Shown here: positions 60,769 to 64,000 of the stretch, one piece after another | Layout: every line of letters starts with the position of its first letter | Numbering within the stretch: the stretch's first letter is position 1 | Assembly (NCBI GenBank): GCA_021399445.1 | Contig: JAJTUQ010000005.1 | Location: 1,488,001 to 1,552,000, forward strand | DNA from: Xylogone sp. PMI_703 | Taxonomy: Eukaryota > Ascomycota > Leotiomycetes | Length of the DNA stretch: 64,000 nucleotides | Direction of reading: 5' to 3' | Translations under genes and position numbers: made by a program | Notes under the pieces: generated by a model | Seen by the model: only the letters and a program-made list of their open reading frames with translations | What the model was told of the DNA's origin: nothing | The model's database searches: none

Positions 60769-61361
60769 ATGGATCCTCACTTGAGTAGTATCGCTTCGCT
60801 GCTTTTGATGTATCTTGTGACGGCTAGGGTACTCGCTAATAATTTTATGCAAATTCTGGCTCGAGTGCAAACAAGCGTGGGATTGTCTTCCTCAGTAGGA
60901 ATAAGAGGTGTCCGCACCCCTGCCCCTACCAACGGATTTTACGATACTGACATCCTCCATTCAGTGAGTGTTAGTACAAAGATAATCTTGGCCGGATAAG
61001 TGTGTTATTAATCTAATTATTTTATATTACACAGCCTCAAGGAGTCGTATTTAACAAGAGACTGAACTCTTTAGCGTCCACCGAATGTTCGTCACATATG
61101 GAAAAACAGCAGCGTCAGATCCCAGTTCATTTTAAAACATGATGGCCAACGAACAAAGTTCATCGTAAACCAGGCTACAAAATATTTGAGAGAAATTATC
61201 TCCGTGAAGATGAAGTACCATATCAACCGTTGATTAACCATAAATTTCTATAGGATACCGAAAAAAGACATAGTATGATCAGGCAACGATCTATAGCATC
61301 TATGCTACCGGATAAAACAGAGCAAGAAACCAATGGTTCATTGGGACCATCTCTTCGTTAG
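60769..61361 (+). pseudogene. Fossil two-exon gene with signal-peptide-like start, family not recognised
   Basis: Exon 1 (60769-60963) opens MDPHLSSIASLLLMYLVTAR, a plausible signal peptide or anchor, then NNFMQILARVQTSVGLSSSV and FYDTDILHS. The intron (60964-61034, 71 bp) has GTGAGT, CTAAT and ACACAG. Exon 2 (61035-61361) reads PQGVVFNKRLNSLASTECSS, a TGA at 61140, WPTNKVHRKPGYKIFERNYL, REDEVPYQPLINHKFL, a TAG at 61251, then DTEKRHSMIRQRSIASMLPD and a stop at 61361. The two internal stops fit CGA and CAG decay, and the frame stays constant for 109 codons. A TATA-like box lies about 25 bp upstream of the start. Family and function are unknown. If the first 100 codons were expressed alone they would give a small secreted protein, which is inference. 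Confidence 0.45.
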
Positions 61362-62644
61362 TAGGTCGTGACGGATGAATTAGTCTTTACCGTTGTTGAT
61401 GCATCTCAACGGTATAATTGAAGATTTGTCAGGTATACGGGTTTCGTTCGCCTGTTCACTGCCTTCGTCTAATTATCCGATTCGACGAAAACTAAGTGCA
61501 AGTGAGGCCAAGAGCGAGAGTAAGGAGAATATGGGCGAGTAGGTGTGGCTGGTAATACTTCCGCTTCTCAAATGGGGATTTTTTCCCTTCGGCTGGTGAA
61601 CGTGATATCACTGAGCGTGCCCAAATTGATTGGCGGAACGGGGTTGAGAGTGGCATGTTGCCGACATAACTATCTTTCTCCGTTGAAGGGCATTGCTCTG
61701 CAACACCACATCGCTCTAGGCGTATGTATTGGCCCCCCACGCATGCAGTTAGAAGTCTATATAGTGACTTATTGAAGTAACTTAAAAGGCAGATACATGC
61801 ATCGTTTGGCTCAGAAACGCCTGAATCATTCCCTTTACACTATTTCCTATGAGAAAAATGAGGCGATATGCCTCCTTTTGAGATTGGAGAAGATGAAAGT
61901 CTGGAGAACCACAGATATGAAGCCTGATTGGCAGGTGGGTCAAACGGAATTTCCCGACACCAGGTAATTGGAATCAGTGGCTGACCATAGGCGTGTACAT
62001 GAGCCAAGCATTACGAGCATTTGATTGCTAATACGGTATCTTCTTGAGGGAGAATGGTGGCTAGTTTGCTGCCATTACGGCTTGGCCCTAGTGCGACCCT
62101 CGAGCTGACGCTGACGCCACAGCACCTGGACAGTAGACTTGATAGATTCGAGGAAGAGCGATATAAGGCTAGCCGGAATGAAAATGTTGGACCAATCAGA
62201 ACTGTAGTATTCATATTAGTGTTGTTGTAAATGATATGAGAGCACCTGCGATCCAACATTCTGGGTCAACGGCTCGTCAAACTAACCAATAGCTCGTCGA
62301 TCCTCGGAAGTGCTGTGTGATACATTGCACACCATCGCCGCGAATCTTGTGTCGCGCACGAATAATGGCGCATTGCTCTATGTCGGGATATACTGTGTAA
62401 TGCCGCATCCTTCGCATCGAACGCATCGGAGTATTTCACCCCCACTAATTGGTGTCGACCTTCGTCGTACAGAGATAAGCCGCCTCGATGGCTTATCAGG
62501 TCCGACCATCAGTGCTGAGAGCTGGTTCACTGTGAAAAGGAAGCATGGGCCTTATTCCGACGCAGGATGCCCACGGGAAAGGGGCAGACAGGGGGATGCA
62601 GTGGCAATTCCGAGCTGGCGTAGCTCGGAGTAAAGTATCCAGTA
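61362..62644. other. No gene recognised
   Basis: Several open frames on both strands (for example 61492-61740 minus and 62053-62229 plus, with LTLTPQHLDSRLDRFEEERY) are too short and carry no known motif. Bases 62643-62644 (TA) are the target duplication of the next element. Confidence 0.3.
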
Positions 62645-63181
62645 GAGCCACCCCCCAGCAAACTCAGCAAATAGAAAGTATCATAGAATGTTGCAATATT
62701 TGGAATCTGCGGATGCCACTTCACTGGGTTCTTACGGATACCCATGCTAGGGCTTACGAATAGGGTTTACGGTAGGCTACTGTTATAGGCAACCATAGGC
62801 ACCCTACGGGTGCCTGTATGACCGTAACTATTGACAGTAACGGTTTTACAGTCGTAGCTCTCTATATATAAAGAATCAACTGTAGTTGTAGACTCCTTAA
62901 GCAATCAACAATATAGTGGTTCTGTAATTATCCCTGCATTTACACAACTTAGAATAGTATTTTGTAAACTACAGTATTTAAAAATATTATAAGTATTGTC
63001 AATATCAACTTCTTTACTCTTTTAAATATCTGTAATATGACTAGACGTACTCTGGACTCGAAATACTAGTCTACTATTTTATATAGTATAATCTACGAGT
63101 GTCAGTTACGTTAAAGTTCGTAGGCTTATTTTATAGTAATAGTAAAACAAAGTGGTTACTAAGTTTGCTGGGGGGTGGCTC
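62645..63181. mobile_element. Miniature TIR element (about 271 bp of its own) carrying a nested solo LTR
   Basis: Inverted repeats of 26 bp, GAGCCACCCCCCAGCAAACT at the left (62645-62670) and its complement at the right (63156-63181), differ only at two C/T positions. TA flanks both ends (62643-62644 and 63182-63183). No coding capacity. The structure fits a Tc1/mariner or pogo-related miniature element. The interior contains the LTR-like insert at 62689-62949. Its right flank TA directly adjoins the leader of the following Fot1-type gene. Confidence 0.65.
62689..62949 (+). repeat. Putative solo LTR (261 bp) inside the miniature element
   Basis: It is flanked by TAGAA on both sides (62684-62688 and 62950-62954). 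It begins TGTTGCAATATTTGG and ends TACACAACT, so the 3' end is not a perfect CA. It contains the hairpin GGCACCC-TAC-GGGTGCC (about 62798-62814) and a TATATATAAAG box near 62863. The length and features fit a Copia-type LTR; the parent family is not shown in the window. Confidence 0.55.
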
Positions 63182-63275
63182 TAGTGGGATTTTGCGGTAA
63201 ATTTCCGGTGGCCCGTTGATGGGGATGGCCTGACCGAGCGGGAAATACGTTAACTAAAGTAACGTTAACGTAATT

Positions 63276-63309
63276 CCCGGACACTCGGATCACCCGGACA
63301 CTCGGATCA
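63276..63309 (+). repeat. Tandem 17-bp repeat upstream of the Fot1 transposase
   Basis: CCCGGACACTCGGATCA occurs twice without a gap (63276-63292 and 63293-63309), about 75 bp before the start codon. Subterminal repeats of this kind often bind the transposase in DNA transposons; here that is inference. Confidence 0.6.
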
Positions 63310-63383
63310 CTGCCTCACAAATTCATCAATTCCATCAACACCACCACTTTCAAATCAATATTTTTCAACCAAAACACGTCGCA

Positions 63384-64000
63384 ATGCGAAAAAAGCCGGC
63401 TCCAGAGCAAGAAGGAAGGATTCTACTTGCTATAAATGCACTTAAAAACCAGCGAATCGAATCGGTTCGACATGCAGCACGCGCTTTTGATGTTCCTTAT
63501 ACAACACTTCATGCGCGCATGAGAGGTCGCCCACAATTGGTAACTACTTATACCAAAGCTTATAGGTTGACCCAAATTGAGGAAGAATCATTAAAGCAAT
63601 GGATCTTCTCTATGGGCAAGCGTGGATTACCCCCTAGACCTTCAGACGTACAATCAATGGCTAATATATTGATTGCTGAACGTGGAGAGCTTACCCCTCC
63701 TCGGCCTGTAGGCAAAAACTGGTTTGGGGACTTTGTGAAGCGCCACCCAGAGTTAACTACCAAATATATACGCCGATATAACTATAAACGAGCTAAATGC
63801 GAAGATCCAAAGCTCATTCGAGAGTGGTTCGACAATGTGATTGCTATAAAAGCACAATATGGGATTCTGGATGAGGACACTTATAACTTTGACGAGACTG
63901 GCTTTGCTATGGGTGTTATTGCTTCTACTAAAGTAGTTACCTCTTCTGATTGTTATGGTAAACCTCCACTTCTGGAACCTGGCAATAGAGAGTGGGTAAC
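63384..64000 (+). CDS. Fot1/pogo-family transposase, undamaged, runs off the right edge
   Basis: From ATG at 63384 the frame is open for 205 codons to the window end, with no stop. It starts MRKKPAPEQEGRILLAINAL, then a helix-turn-helix (ESVRHAARAFDVPYTTLHAR, MRGRPQL). The CENP-B-type second DNA-binding segment follows (LTQIEEESLKQWIFSMGKRG, then VGKNWFGDFVKRHPEL). The DDE domain begins with YNFDETGFAMGV, in which D at 63891-63893 is the first catalytic Asp. The remaining Asp residues and the right inverted repeat lie outside the window. Codon use and GC are normal, in contrast to the two decayed relatives at 4774-8742, so this is a later arrival or a copy spared by RIP. Confidence 0.9.
   Translation, partial: MRKKPAPEQEGRILLAINALKNQRIESVRHAARAFDVPYTTLHARMRGRPQLVTTYTKAYRLTQIEEESLKQWIFSMGKRGLPPRPSDVQSMANILIAERGELTPPRPVGKNWFGDFVKRHPELTTKYIRRYNYKRAKCEDPKLIREWFDNVIAIKAQYGILDEDTYNFDETGFAMGVIASTKVVTSSDCYGKPPLLEPGNREWV

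Noticed and set aside
62053..62229. Plus-strand frame with LTLTPQHLDSRLDRFEEERY
   Set aside because: Reads like protein for a short distance but ends quickly and has a competing open frame on the other strand; evidence insufficient.
1..64000. CRISPR arrays, tRNA and rRNA genes
   Set aside because: Looked for regularly spaced repeats, tRNA B-box-like GGTTCGA contexts and rRNA blocks; none with supporting structure was found. The repeats present are explained by transposons.

Overview
The window looks like a TE-rich stretch of a filamentous ascomycete (Pezizomycotina) genome. The evidence is: short introns with GT..AG ends and CTAAC/CTAAT-like branch sites; relics of typical ascomycete genes (Nrd1/Mrn1-type RRM protein, fructosamine-kinase family, Zn2Cys6 regulator, cytochrome P450); fungal Ty3/Gypsy, Ty1/Copia, Fot1/pogo and Helitron elements; and a decay pattern typical of repeat-induced point mutation (RIP). 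In frame after frame, CAA/CAG has become TAA/TAG and TGG or CGA has become TGA, with general C-to-T and G-to-A drift. I cannot place the species.

Two compartments are visible. From 1 to about 47.2 kb the DNA is very AT-rich and almost entirely decayed transposons. It starts with a Helitron on the minus strand (1-4346, cut by the window edge). Next are two Fot1/pogo elements placed head to head (4774-6754 and 6759-8742), an AT desert holding a RIP-killed fructosamine-kinase-like host gene (about 10150-11150), and a complete Gypsy element on the minus strand (12027-19417, target duplication CATTT). After another desert and some Copia debris comes a nested stack. Copia-1 (22719-47213, duplication TAGTT) has been entered by Gypsy-2 (23860-30921, GATAG), a short TGTGG...CCACA element (31100-31314, TTAA), Copia-2 (32346-38005, GTTTA), Copia-3 (40018-45620, ATAAA) and a second short element (46490-46726). 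Removing these insertions leaves a Copia-1 of about 5.7 kb, the size of Copia-2, which supports the reconstruction.

From 47.2 kb to the end the base composition is more balanced. This part holds host-gene pieces and fossils: a DNA-ligase C-terminal piece, a Zn2Cys6 regulator, a short spliced MADS-like gene, an intact NTF2/SnoaL-like gene, an Nrd1/Mrn1-like RRM relic, a truncated P450, a truncated Copia polyprotein, and four long fossil reading frames that I cannot name. The window ends with a miniature TIR element carrying a solo LTR, followed by an undamaged Fot1/pogo transposase that runs off the right edge.

The least ordinary observations are: (1) both Gypsy families carry, between pol and the 3' LTR and on the opposite strand, a gene for a Cys-cluster plus coiled-coil protein; (2) several insertions of only 210-300 bp remain GC-normal inside heavily mutated DNA, as expected if they are too short to be recognised by RIP; (3) the long unnamed fossil frame at 51.4-52.5 kb.
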